This document shows positions 11,424-20,797 of a stretch of 64,000 bases of DNA, in pieces. The position numbers were made by a program, and so were the translations under genes. Position 1 is the stretch's first letter, and each line of letters begins with the position of its first letter. Source of the DNA: Nomascus leucogenys (Eukaryota; Chordata; Mammalia; Primates; Hylobatidae); NCBI RefSeq assembly GCF_006542625.1, contig NC_044384.1:21749798-21813797 (forward strand), given 5' to 3'. The notes under the pieces are model-generated. The model did no database searches and had not been told where the DNA came from. It was given only the letters and a program-made list of their open reading frames with translations.

Positions 11424-11599
11424 GGATATACAACATTTACATTACTCCACAGATTTCCTGTAATCCAGGATATACAACATTTACATTACTCCACAGATTT
11501 CCTGTAATCCAGGATATACAACATTTACATTACTCCACAGACTTCCTGTAATCCAGGATATACAACATTTACGTTACTCCACAGACTTCCTGTAATCCA
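11424..11599. repeat. 44-bp minisatellite, four copies
   Basis: Exactly four head-to-tail 44-bp units start at 11424, 11468, 11512 and 11556 (ggatatacaacatttacatt...). Units 1 and 2 are identical. Units 3 and 4 share AGACTT in place of AGATTT, and unit 4 also has ACG for ACA. The first unit abuts the A-rich Alu tail. Confidence 0.97.
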
Positions 11600-12059
11600 T
11601 CCCAACAAATATTCGCCTTCTAAGTATAACCCCTGTGTAGACACCATGAATTCATTTTGCCTGTTCTTGAACTTTGTATAAATGAAATAATGGAGTATTG
11701 ATGTGCACTTTTGGGTCTGGCTTTTTTCATTCAGCATGTCTGCAAAATTTGTTCATATTAATTCACCTATCAGTCTTTTTGTGTGCTTTTTGCTAAGTAA
11801 TATTTTATTGTATGAATATATCACAAGTTATTTTTCCATTCACCTATTAATATACACCTGTCTTGTTTCTGGGTTTTAGCCACTATGAATAAAACTGCTA
11901 CGAACCTTCTTATACATATTTATAACTGTTTCTAGAGTTTTAATTACACCTTTTTAAGACCTGAAAGATAATTTTTAAAGCAATGATTTTCTGAACTATT
12001 TTATTGATGTCTGTCTACACAATTGTGTGTTGTGTCCCACACTGCTGTTTTGGGTTCAT

Positions 12060-12545
12060 GTTATTCTCTGCTGAGGTGTCTCCTTTAATAGGGAATGTTG
12101 GTGGCTGGTGCATTCCTGCTGTCTTAGTTTTGTCCTCCTTCTTGAATAATAACTTGAAGAATCATTTGTATTACCCTCAACACTGTGAAGATACCACCTC
12201 ATGGTCTTCTAGCTTCTGTTATTCCTGATGAGAAACATATGGGGCTGTTTAATTCCTATTCCCTTTTAGCTAATCTGACTGCTATTTCTCTCTGGTAGCT
12301 TCTAAGACTTTCTCTCTGGAATTTTTATTCAGCTGTTTCATTATGTTATTTCTAGGTGTGGTTTTATTTTTATTTAACCTTCTGGCATGGGGAGAATACT
12401 TTTCATCTAAGGACTTACTTGTGGTGATGGAACACTCTCAGCCATCTTCTCAAATATTGCTTGTTATTTCTTTTCATGATTCTCTTCATTATCCCTTTTA
12501 TTGCCTGCTAAAATTTCTATTAGGTATGTAAGTTCTTCATTTATT
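12060..12545 (-). mobile_element. Probable antisense old L1M segment
   Basis: 'tcctgatgagaaacatatgg', 'tttctctggaatttttattc' and 'atcttctcaaatattgcttg' match the widespread antisense repeat text also suspected at 9104-9560. Family name uncertain. Confidence 0.45.
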
Positions 12546-12558
12546 ACTCTGTAGATCT

Positions 12559-12580
12559 TAAATATATATATATATATATT
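12559..12580. repeat. TA microsatellite
   Basis: About ten TA units followed by TTTT. Confidence 0.9.
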
Positions 12581-12703
12581 TTAAATAGTTTAATAATATT
12601 TTATTACTGCAATCATGTAGAATGAATTTATCTTTTGACTGTTAATTTTGTTGGATGCCTTTCTTAATTGTTTCTATATGTTTTAGAATTTTGACTTATT
12701 TCT

Positions 12704-12732
12704 CGCTCCCTCTCTCTCTCTCCCTCTCTCAT
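12704..12732. repeat. CT-rich simple repeat
   Basis: CTCCCTCTCTCTCTCTCCCT run, pyrimidine only. Confidence 0.85.
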
Positions 12733-12902
12733 TTCCTCTCACTCCCCTTTCACAGTTGACTTCACCACTGGCCCAAGTCTTGTATTGAGGACAAGGAAAT
12801 ACTGCCCCATAATGCTGTTGAGAATACTTAAGGGCAGTCAGGAAACCCTTTGTAGCTTGGCTTTATTGCAGCAAGTGTGCGTGTGCTATTTATACTGGCC
12901 TA

Positions 12903-12948
12903 TTTTTATATTTTCATTTGTTTTTATATTTTCATTTGTTTTTATATG
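12903..12948. repeat. 18-bp AT-rich tandem repeat
   Basis: tttttatattttcatttg occurs twice exactly (12903-12920 and 12921-12938), followed by a partial third copy. Confidence 0.9.
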
Positions 12949-13239
12949 TTTTTATGTTTTGCTATATTGCAGCAAAGAGGAGGACCTTAAGTCCTGAACT
13001 TCCAAGCCCAACTTGACTGGAAACCTTCTAGTCTTTAATCCATAGAAACCTGACTTCTGTCCCCCTCATGCCTAGAAAACTACTTTTTAAAAGAACATAA
13101 GTGGTCACCACATTGGTAAAGTATTAATAAATAAACATGTTTTAGTTCTAATCACATTTGGCCTTTTGGCATGCTTCCTGACTACACTGCATCCCCCCAA
13201 ATGCTCTGTTCTCTTGGCTCCCACGATAGCACACACTTT

Positions 13240-13905
13240 TTATTTTTAAAAGGTTGTAAAACACACAAAACATAAAACTTATTATCATAACCGTCTTTAA
13301 GTGCACAGACCAGTAGCATTCCGTACATCCCCATTGTTGTGTGGCCATAACCCATCACCACCATCTGTCTCCAGAACTCTTTTTATCTTGCAAAATTGAA
13401 ACTCAATACCCATTAAACAACAATTCCCCATTCCCTGCTGCCCCCAGCCTCTGGCAGCCACCATTCTACTTTCTGTTTCTTTTTTCTAAGACTGGGTCTC
13501 CCTCTGCTGCTCATGCTGAAGTGCAGTGGTGTGATCACAGCTCACTGCAACCTCGAACAATCCTCCTGCCTCAAGCAATCCTCCTGCCTCAGATTCCTGA
13601 GTAGCTGAGACTACAGGCATGCACTATTACACCTGGCTAAGGTTTTTAGTTTTTGTTTTTGGCAGAGACGGGGTCTCACTATGTTGCCTAGGCTGGTCTT
13701 GAACTCTTGGCCTCAAGTGATTCTCAACCTTGATCTCCCAAAGTGCTGGGATTACAGGCATGAGCCGCCGCAACTGGCCTCTACTTTCTATGAGTTTTAC
13801 TGTTCTAGATGCCTCCTATGAGTGGACTCACACAGTATTTGTCCTTTTGTGACTGGCTTTTCACTTAGTGTAATGTCCTGAAGGCTCACCTGTGTGACAA
13901 CACAT
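13240..13905 (-). mobile_element. Old L1M 3' end, split by an Alu
   Basis: Antisense landmarks: 'catcaccaccatctgtctcc', 'cccattaaacaacaattccc', 'cagccaccattctactttct', then, after the Alu, 'tttgtccttttgtgactggc' and 'ttagtgtaatgtcctgaagg'. Confidence 0.85.
13475..13779 (-). mobile_element. AluJ-like SINE
   Basis: Reverse-strand Alu with a duplicated 'caatcctcctgcctca' segment (13558-13592) in the right monomer. Target-site duplication tctactttct at 13465-13474 and 13780-13789. Confidence 0.95.
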
Positions 13906-13909
13906 CTTT

Positions 13910-13954
13910 CTGCTGACTTCTTTCCGGTCCCCCTGCTGACTTCTTTCTAGTCTC
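13910..13954. repeat. 23-bp imperfect tandem duplication
   Basis: ctgctgacttctttc is repeated at 13910 and 13933 with similar following bases. Confidence 0.75.
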
Positions 13955-13955
13955 C

Positions 13956-14665
13956 TCTTTGTTCATCCATGTCTTCATATTGGTCTTCCTCAGCGTTCCC
14001 TCCTGGACCCTGTTCTGTCTTCATCATCCCTACCCCTGGGTAATCTTCACTCTCATGGTGTGAATTACCATCTCCACGGAGGGGATGGGCCTGTGTTTCT
14101 AGCCCAGACCTCTCCCCTAGCTCCAAGCTTTGCATCTCCAATTGTCTATAGGACACTTTTTCTTGGATGGTTTGTAGGCACCTCCAGATCAGCATGTCCC
14201 AAGTTCAATTCCTCATATCTTTTTTCCCCCATAAATAAACCGCTCCTTCTCTAGGTTTCTTATCTCATTAATTGACACCACTGTCTACCCCAACCCAATC
14301 TACAAGTAAAGAGGTCATCTGTGGCTCCTTTCTGCCTCCCTTTGCATCCCCTCCAGAGTAAGCCAGTCAATTCCTATTTCATAAACATCTCTGCATCTAA
14401 CCCATTCTCTCCAAATCTATTGCGTATAACCTACAACAGACTACCACTTTTCTAGCCTGAAAAACAGCCTTCCTCCTGGCTTCTGTGCCTCCAAATCTTA
14501 CACCTCCCTAATTTATTCTCCAAACTGATACTTCTGAAATGCAAATCTCATAATTCTTTTCTGCTTAAAACCTTCAATGGCTTCCCATTGCCGTTGATAA
14601 AATAGCCAAACTTCTTGGCCTGGCTTCTCTCGGCCAACCATGAACCCATCTGCAGTTCATGTTCC
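13956..14665 (+). mobile_element. L2 LINE fragment
   Basis: Sense L2 landmarks: 'cagatcagcatgtcccaagt', 'gtcatctgtggctcctttct', 'ttctgcttaaaaccttcaat', 'ggcttcccattgcc' and 'ataaaatagccaaacttc'. It is ancient and lacks an intact reading frame. Confidence 0.75.
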
Positions 14666-15607
14666 AAAAATGAAACACCCTAAAATAATGACGTCCACTA
14701 TTTCTTTCCGGGGTCAAGAGAAGAGCTTAGAAGACAAATTCTAGGAGATGATGCCCTCATTCCTTTAGGAAGGCAGATAATTGGATGATAACCAATTAGC
14801 ATACATGTACTGGTAAAGTCAGCACGTGACCTGGTGAGCTGACCAAGATGAGCTGGTGAGCTGGCACCACGGGGCCTGTGGTGCCTTGCACATGAACATG
14901 CAGCCTGACAGGAGCTGCAGTCTTACGTATGACGTGAGAAGGATTGCCCCCTCTGGCTGTGATTCTGATTGTCCCTGAGTTTTTTTGTTTCCTAGCATGA
15001 TTAACTCACTGGGACATCTTTATTAGAGCTGGATCCATGGTTACAGTTTATAAAGCAATGAGAACAAATTTGAAATCTTAATAATGTCCATTCCAGGAAA
15101 AAAATTAACCACTTTAAGAATCAGAGGGGGAGGGATGTAATTTTCTACCTCATTTCATGGGTTTGGAGTATAGCTGACAGCTATTTGGTATGAATACAAG
15201 GGGAAGGTTTGTGGAAGCTATTTCAGAATGATTCGATGATGAGGCAGCCTGGCTGAGGCTCTGGAGAGCTGGTTTAAAGAGGAAAACAAAATGAAAAAAG
15301 AAAAATTATTTTTGCATAATCTTTTTTAAAATGGGGATTTTAAAACAGCAAAGTTTTGGGGTGTTTTTTGTTTGTTTGTTTTGTTTTGCCTGGTTTTAGG
15401 TTACCTATTCCTTTGAGAAGCTGTAGAAAGACTTTTACCCTGGAGAGGCTCAAATGCAAAGCTAGATCAAATTTTCTATAATTTCGAGGTATCTGTGGAG
15501 TCTTTGGAGCTGTTTTATAAATTAGCAGGACTCATGAGCTTCAGGTTCAGAACCTCGGTCTGGGAGTTCAGTGAGAAATGAAAGGATGGAGTCTATTTGG
15601 GGAGGAT
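14666..15607. other. Single-copy stretch
   Basis: No recognised repeat. A small internal echo of 'gagctggtgagctgg' occurs near 14850. No open frame worth naming. Confidence 0.55.
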
Positions 15608-15622
15608 CATAAACACTTTTTT

Positions 15623-15912
15623 TTTCTTTCAAAGACAGTCTTTCTCTGTTGCCCAGGCTGGAGTGCAGTGGCATGATCATAGTTCACTGTAGCCTCAACC
15701 ACCTGAGCTCAAGTGATTCTCCTGTCTCAGCCTCCCAAGTAGTTAGATTACAGGCATGCACCACCACGCCTAGCTAATTATTTTAATTTTTTTGTAGATA
15801 TAGGGTCTCACTATGTTGCCCAGGCTGGTCTCAAACTCCTGGGCTCAAGTGGTCCTCCTGCCTTGGCCTCCCAAGCTGCTGGGATTATAGGCATGAGCCA
15901 CCGTGCCTGGCC
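15623..15912 (-). mobile_element. AluJ-like SINE
   Basis: Full-length diverged Alu with an exact 15-bp target-site duplication, cataaacactttttt, at 15608-15622 and 15913-15927. Confidence 0.97.
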
Positions 15913-16196
15913 CATAAACACTTTTTTAGAGTAAAGCTAAGCCAAACAACCATGAAAGGACACAAGTATGAATTGCTAAGTGTAGGAATTGCAGCCAAGA
16001 GGACAAGAGGACAATAGCGGCTGTCCCAGAGTGTCATGAAGATGTTTGCAGAGTATCTCCCAAATGGGAGGCTGATTACATTTAAATTGCAAAGTTTTTG
16101 CTCTTTTTGGTTAAAAAACCTTCATGCCTTGAATTTGGTTACCAGCTCAAAAAGGTAGGATGACCTGGGGTGGGAAATGAAACATTGAGAAGTTTG

Positions 16197-16487
16197 GCCA
16201 GGCACAGTGGCTCACACCTGTAATCCCAAAGCTTTGGGAGGCCAACGTGGGCAGATTGCCTGAGCTCAGGAGTTCAAGACCAGCCTGGCCAACATGGAAA
16301 AGCCCCATCTCTACTAAAAACACAAAAATTAGCCAGGCGTGGTGGCACATGCCTGTAGTCCCAGCTACTCAGAAGGCTGAGGCAGGAGAATCACTTTAAT
16401 CCAGGAGGCAGAGGTTGCAGTGAGCTGAGATAATGCCACTGCACCCCAGCCTAGGCGACAGAGCAAGACTCTGTCTCAAAAAAAAGA
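16197..16487 (+). mobile_element. AluS-like SINE with an expanded purine tail
   Basis: Full-length Alu whose A-tail has become the GAAA tract at 16488-16692. The 13-bp repeat gaaacattgagaa at 16179-16191 and 16691-16703 brackets the Alu plus tract, showing that the tract grew from the tail. Confidence 0.97.
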
Positions 16488-16611
16488 AAGAGAGAAAGAG
16501 AGAGAGAGAAAGAAAGAAAGAAGGAAAGAAAGAAAGAAAGGAAGGAAGAAAGAAAGAAGAAGAAAGAAAGAAAGAGAAAGAAAGAAAAGAAAGAAAGAAA
16601 GAAGAAAGAAA

Positions 16612-16672
<61 letters not shown>

Positions 16673-16692
16673 AAAAGAAAGAAAGAAAGAGA
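16488..16692. repeat. Purine-only GAAA/GGAA tract
   Basis: About 205 bp with only A and G on the plus strand. The last part (16615-16674) is 15 uninterrupted GAAA units; the earlier part mixes GAAA, GGAA and GAA. The open frames read through it on both strands are artefacts of low complexity. Confidence 0.97.
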
Positions 16693-16703
16693 AACATTGA
16701 GAA

Positions 16704-17880
16704 TTAAATTCAACTATTCTTGTAGGAAAAGTCCAACACTTCCATTTATTTATGGTTGTAATGAAGACAGGACCACATCTGACCGTAGATCCTAATATTA
16801 TTAGGACTTCAATTAAGTAATGAAGTGATTGCCATTGCCTGGGGCACTTATGCTGGACAGAAAGATGACGCTGCATTGAAACATAACATGGGACAAAAAG
16901 AATGCTGGAAAATGTGACCTTTGGGTTTGACATATTTTGACATGCTTACCTTATGAAATTATTTTTCATGAATATTGATAAAATATTCACACCTCCTTTG
17001 TGGAAAAAGTCACTGAGATGAGCTTTCATGTGTGCGGTGTTCTTTAGCTAGGGGCATCAGCACACTTTTAGAGTCTAAGGGTTTTTCTTATCTTTCTTGC
17101 ACCACAATTTCTGCATTTGTAAAACAGGAACTCGTAGAAGTTCAGGTTTGTAAGCAGCCTTGAAAAGTCACCTAATCAGTCTTTAGGCAAGTTCCCCGCA
17201 GAAGCAACTCTGACATCTTTGGATGATGCACCCAATCTCAGTCAATCCACTGAGACTCTAGAACTGGAGATGCCCACTCTTAATATTGACTCAGGGTCTT
17301 CAAAAGATGTGCCAGTACCCATAAGCTCTGTCCATGGGCATCACTCTGGTCTAACTGCTGCCTCACCTACTGCTTGTCTTTTCTTTGTGACTCCAGACTG
17401 AACTGTGATATTGGCCCTTGCACTTGACCTCCCTGAATACCAGCCCCTCTCCTTATGTTATCTGGTGTCCTAACCAGGCCTTGACTATGAAACTCTTCTT
17501 GCCCACCAGTATCCCTTCAGCCCTTGCCATCTCAGTGCCCACCAGCCTGGCTTCCAGCTGCCAGCCCCTGCCTCTTTGCCTGTGATGTCCTCTGGCTGTC
17601 AGAGCCTGTTGTGCTCCAGCCTACACGGCAGAAGTGCCAAGGAATCAATCACCCCAAGGAATCAATTAATCCCGGAGCACTGATGGGAGTGGTTGATAAT
17701 TACCCCAGCCTCCTTACCTTTCCCAGGGAACCACTGTTAGGCACATGCTCTATACTGTTTCCCAGAGTTCTCCAGCAGTATTAAGCTCCGCTGGTATATA
17801 CACTGGTGTCTTTTTAAATAAAGTCACCACCTTGTTGCCTGCCCTCTCTTCCCTGTCTTACTTCCACATCACCCAATCTG
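16704..17880. other. Single-copy stretch
   Basis: No mobile element recognised apart from a possible MIR scrap near 17100-17160 ('tttctgcatttgtaaaacag'). Short open frames have no domain. Confidence 0.5.
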
Positions 17881-17885
17881 TGTTT

Positions 17886-17904
17886 CCTTGGATCGCCTCC
17901 AAGG
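17886..17904. repeat. 7-bp-arm inverted repeat
   Basis: CCTTGGA, 5-nt spacer, TCCAAGG. It lies 6 bp before the long hairpin. Confidence 0.85.
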
Positions 17905-17910
17905 ATCCAA

Positions 17911-17965
17911 GTTTATTGCATTTATTGTTTGCAATATTGTTATGCAAACAATAAATGCAATAAAC
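17911..17965. repeat. Perfect hairpin: 23-bp arms, 9-nt loop
   Basis: The left arm, 17911-17933 (gtttattgcatttattg...), is the exact reverse complement of 17943-17965, with loop atattgtta between. It is AT-rich and not part of a repeat family I know. Confidence 0.97.
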
Positions 17966-18124
17966 TATTGAAATAACCTTGCATTCAAACTCTTGTCTCA
18001 GAATTTGTCTCTGGGAACAAAAACTAAGACAGGAATCTCAGACTTACCATATTCAAAACAATCCTGAACGCTTCTTTTCCCCTCTGTCTTCCTTCCGTTC
18101 CACACATACCCACACCCGAACTCT

Positions 18125-18600
18125 TTCTTTCCCAGTTTTCCCCATCTTAGCTAATGCTCCAGCCAGCTCCCCAGTTGGGCAGGCTACAAACCTAGGAGTC
18201 ATCTTTAGTTCTCTTTCCCTCTCATATCCTACGTTCAACCCATCAGCAAGTCCTATTGGCTCTATCCCCTAAGATAAATCCTGAATTCAGCCACTCCTCA
18301 TCAGCTTCACCGCTATAATCCTCATCCAAGTTACTGTAGCCTCATACCCTGACTGCTACAACTGTGCCTTGCTGTCTCCCCGCTGTACACTCACCCATAT
18401 GGCCCACATACATCAGCCGGGGCAATCTTTGAAAGTATAAATAAATCCTGTTACTCTTCTGCTTAAAACCCTCAAAAAACTCCCCACTGCTACTAGAATA
18501 AACACTGAACTCATGGACAATCAGCTCCTGCCTTCTCTTCATTCCCTTTTATGACATTCCTATTGATGGATTTGTATTTTTTCTTCCCATTGCTTGCACA
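18125..18600 (+). mobile_element. L2 LINE fragment, left part
   Basis: Sense L2 text: 'cctaggagtcatctttagtt', 'caacccatcagcaagtccta' and 'ttactcttctgcttaaaacc'. It resumes near 19305 after an LTR-like insertion. Confidence 0.75.
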
Positions 18601-18616
18601 TGCCAAGCTGACTCTT

Positions 18617-19300
18617 GTTGTAGTGTTGGGGTTTAGAAAATGATACCCCAGGCCAGATGCGGTGGCACATGCCTGTAATCCCAGCACTTTGGGAGGCTGA
18701 GGCAGGAGGATTGCTTGAGCCTGGGAATTTGAAGCAGCAGTGAGTTGTTATGGGGCCACTGCACTCCAGCCTGGGCAACAGAGTAAGACCCTCTTCCTAA
18801 ATGAAAAAAAAAAAGACAAAAATAGATACCCCAAAATATGTCAAATATACCATTTTGGACTTCAAATTGCGTGCGTCTGGGAAGCAGCAAATACGGTGGG
18901 GAGAGGAGGTTCTCTCTAAAGTTCCCTTATCTACCTAAATGCCAGATCCTCCAGAAGATATCCAATTATTGGGAATTGCTTCCCCAGATATCTCATCAAC
19001 CGGAGATCTTTGCAGGAAGAAAGACTAGAGTAGACTCCATAGCCAGAGCCCACACTATTGCCTATTATTCAAGCCCATTCATCTCCCCTAAAAATCCTTT
19101 GCTCTTCCTCTAAAATTGCCTATATCCTCCCTTCCCTCTCCCCTATGAAGAAGATATTTAAACTTCAACCATCTGGCCATTCTTTGAGTTTCATACGTTG
19201 TGTGGCTTATGTGCACTTGCATGTTAATAAATTTGTATGCCTTTTCTCCTGTTCATCTGTCTAAAATCAAGTCTATTTCAGAGAGCCAACCTTCAGAGGG
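18617..19300 (+). mobile_element. LTR-like insertion in L2
   Basis: It separates two collinear L2 pieces. The 3' part has LTR style: a TATA-like 'gaagatatttaaac', an AATAAA within 'gttaataaatttgtatgcc', then 'ttttctcctgttcatctgtc', as in ERVL-type LTR 3' ends. The exact termini are not clear, and an Alu monomer is nested near its start. Confidence 0.5.
18651..18824 (+). mobile_element. Alu monomer / internally deleted Alu
   Basis: Only one monomer equivalent: it starts ggccagatgcggtggc and jumps to 'gcagcagtgagttgttatgg ... ccactgcactccagcctgg'. Target-site duplication gatacccca at 18642-18650 and 18825-18833. Confidence 0.92.
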
Positions 19301-19304
19301 TGGA

Positions 19305-19440
19305 TGGAAACTTCCTTTTGTCCCAACATAGGGCTTTTGTATTTGCTGTTTCCTCTACCTGGAATACTTTTCCTTTATATGTTTGTGTTTCGTTGCTATG
19401 GTTGCCGTATCACAGTGCTGAGATTCCTCTGCAGAAATGA
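19305..19440 (+). mobile_element. L2 LINE fragment, right part
   Basis: 'agggcttttgtatttgctgt' and 'ttcctctacctggaatactt' are the next L2 landmarks after those ending near 18600. Confidence 0.65.
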
Positions 19441-20640
19441 AGAACTTGTTCCCCCAGATGCTCAAAGTGTTGCCGGCAGACAGCCCTCAGCTGTGAGCCG
19501 CCTTCTGGCATTGCCTCTGCCAAAGAGAGATGCCCCTCCCAAGGTCATGCTTCCTTTTTGGAGGAGCGACCACCCAATGACTGATTATCTCATGGCCATG
19601 TGCCTGTCCCCTTGCCCCAACTCAGGGCAACTCTTAAAGGTTATCTCAGCTCCAGAGCCCCCTGCGGGGTTGGCTGAGGGCTTTATGGCTCAACTTCTCC
19701 CTCTGCCCAATGCCACTTCCTTCCTCTCCATTCCATGGGTGCTGATCTCACAAGCATTCCCTGAGAATCTCCTGTGTGCTAATCTCCATTCCAGAGTCTG
19801 TTTCCTAAGGATCCCAATTGGTGATATTAATCATTGAAGGATCAGCCCAATGTCAACCCTTCAGAAAGGGCTAACCACCCAATCTAACGTTGTGTCCCAT
19901 GGCTGAATGAAGACAAACACTCATGAAAATGTTACAGGACAGGATGAGACTGAAGTCACCATCTGAGAAGGGGTGCAGAGCACTAAGTGCAGTAGGAGAC
20001 CACGAAAGGGAGACATCAGGGAGGTCAAAGGGCTCAGGGAAGCTTCCTGGAATGGCTTGGGCTTCCCATGGTCCTGGTGAATTCTGAGTTGAATGTTAAG
20101 GTTCTGGGCACTCTTCCCTCCTCTGGCTAGATGTCTAAAAACCAGAGGAGCATGATTTCAATCCTCCCCTTCAAGGCAGGGCATGGATAGTCACGTGGAC
20201 AGCACTGGCCTCAGACTGATCCACTAATCAGTGACCACTGTCTCTTGATGGACAGTGATATGTGACTTCACATCTTTTACTTGCTTGTTGGGGGAATCAA
20301 TAAAAAGAAATATATGAAAGACTTTTTTTGTGTTTTGGAATCAAAGTGCTACAATAACGCAAGCTGAATGCGTGAAAAAACCAGCTGCTTGTGCCCTGGG
20401 GTATTGGCAGGAAGGCAGTGTAAGAAATGTTGCACGGAGAAGGTGCTCTCTGAGCATCCCATGGGTGGAGCCATGAGGACTTTGTACAACACATGCTGTA
20501 GAAAGCTTACTCTCAAACTAGATTCCTCTTCAGATGCAGCACACTTCCTGGCCACTTTTCTATGCCATTAATTGGTGTGTGCCATCCTGAGAAATGCGAG
20601 CTCATTTCAGCAACAGCCTGAGCAAAATACTTTTTAAAAG
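19441..20640. other. Single-copy stretch
   Basis: A 177-codon open frame (19304-19837, plus) runs out of the L2 fragment into this region, with no recognisable domain. Nothing else identified. Confidence 0.5.
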
Positions 20641-20647
20641 GGCACAC

Positions 20648-20797
20648 CAGCTGGGTGCGGTGGCTCGTGCCTGTAATCCCAGCTACTCGGGAGGCTGAGG
20701 CAGGAGAACCCAGGAGGCAGAGGCTGCAGTGAGCCAAGATTGTGCCATTGCACTCCAGCCTGGCCACCAGAGTGAAACTTTGTCTCAAAAAAAAAGA
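20648..20797 (+). mobile_element. Internally deleted Alu
   Basis: About 150 bp. The left start 'ctgggtgcggtggctcgtgc' joins directly to the right-monomer 'ctactcgggaggctgaggca' through the shared 'cctgtaatcccagc'. This fits deletion between the two homologous monomers. Confidence 0.93.

Larger units (their letters stand above)
11040..11925 (-). mobile_element. Old L1M 3' end, split by an Alu and a minisatellite
   Basis: The right part carries antisense L1 ORF2/3' landmarks: 'tctggcttttttcattcagc', 'ccattcacctattaatatac' and 'ccactatgaataaaactgct'. The left part is a 'tacaatttacataaaataaa' antisense tail. The Alu at 11120 and the 44-bp repeat array lie inside it. Confidence 0.75.

Noticed and set aside
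11424..11599. Direct-repeat array resembling CRISPR
   Set aside because: The units are contiguous with no spacers and lie in a primate L1 relic. It is a minisatellite.
16433..16933. Lys/Glu/Arg-rich and Phe/Ser/Leu-rich open frames on both strands
   Set aside because: They are the six-frame image of the GAAA purine tract plus the adjoining Alu. A stop-free low-complexity repeat is not a gene.
19304..19837. 177-codon plus-strand open frame
   Set aside because: It starts in an L2 fragment and continues into unannotated DNA with no domain, exon boundary or promoter evidence. A codon-conservation test such as PhyloCSF could overturn this.
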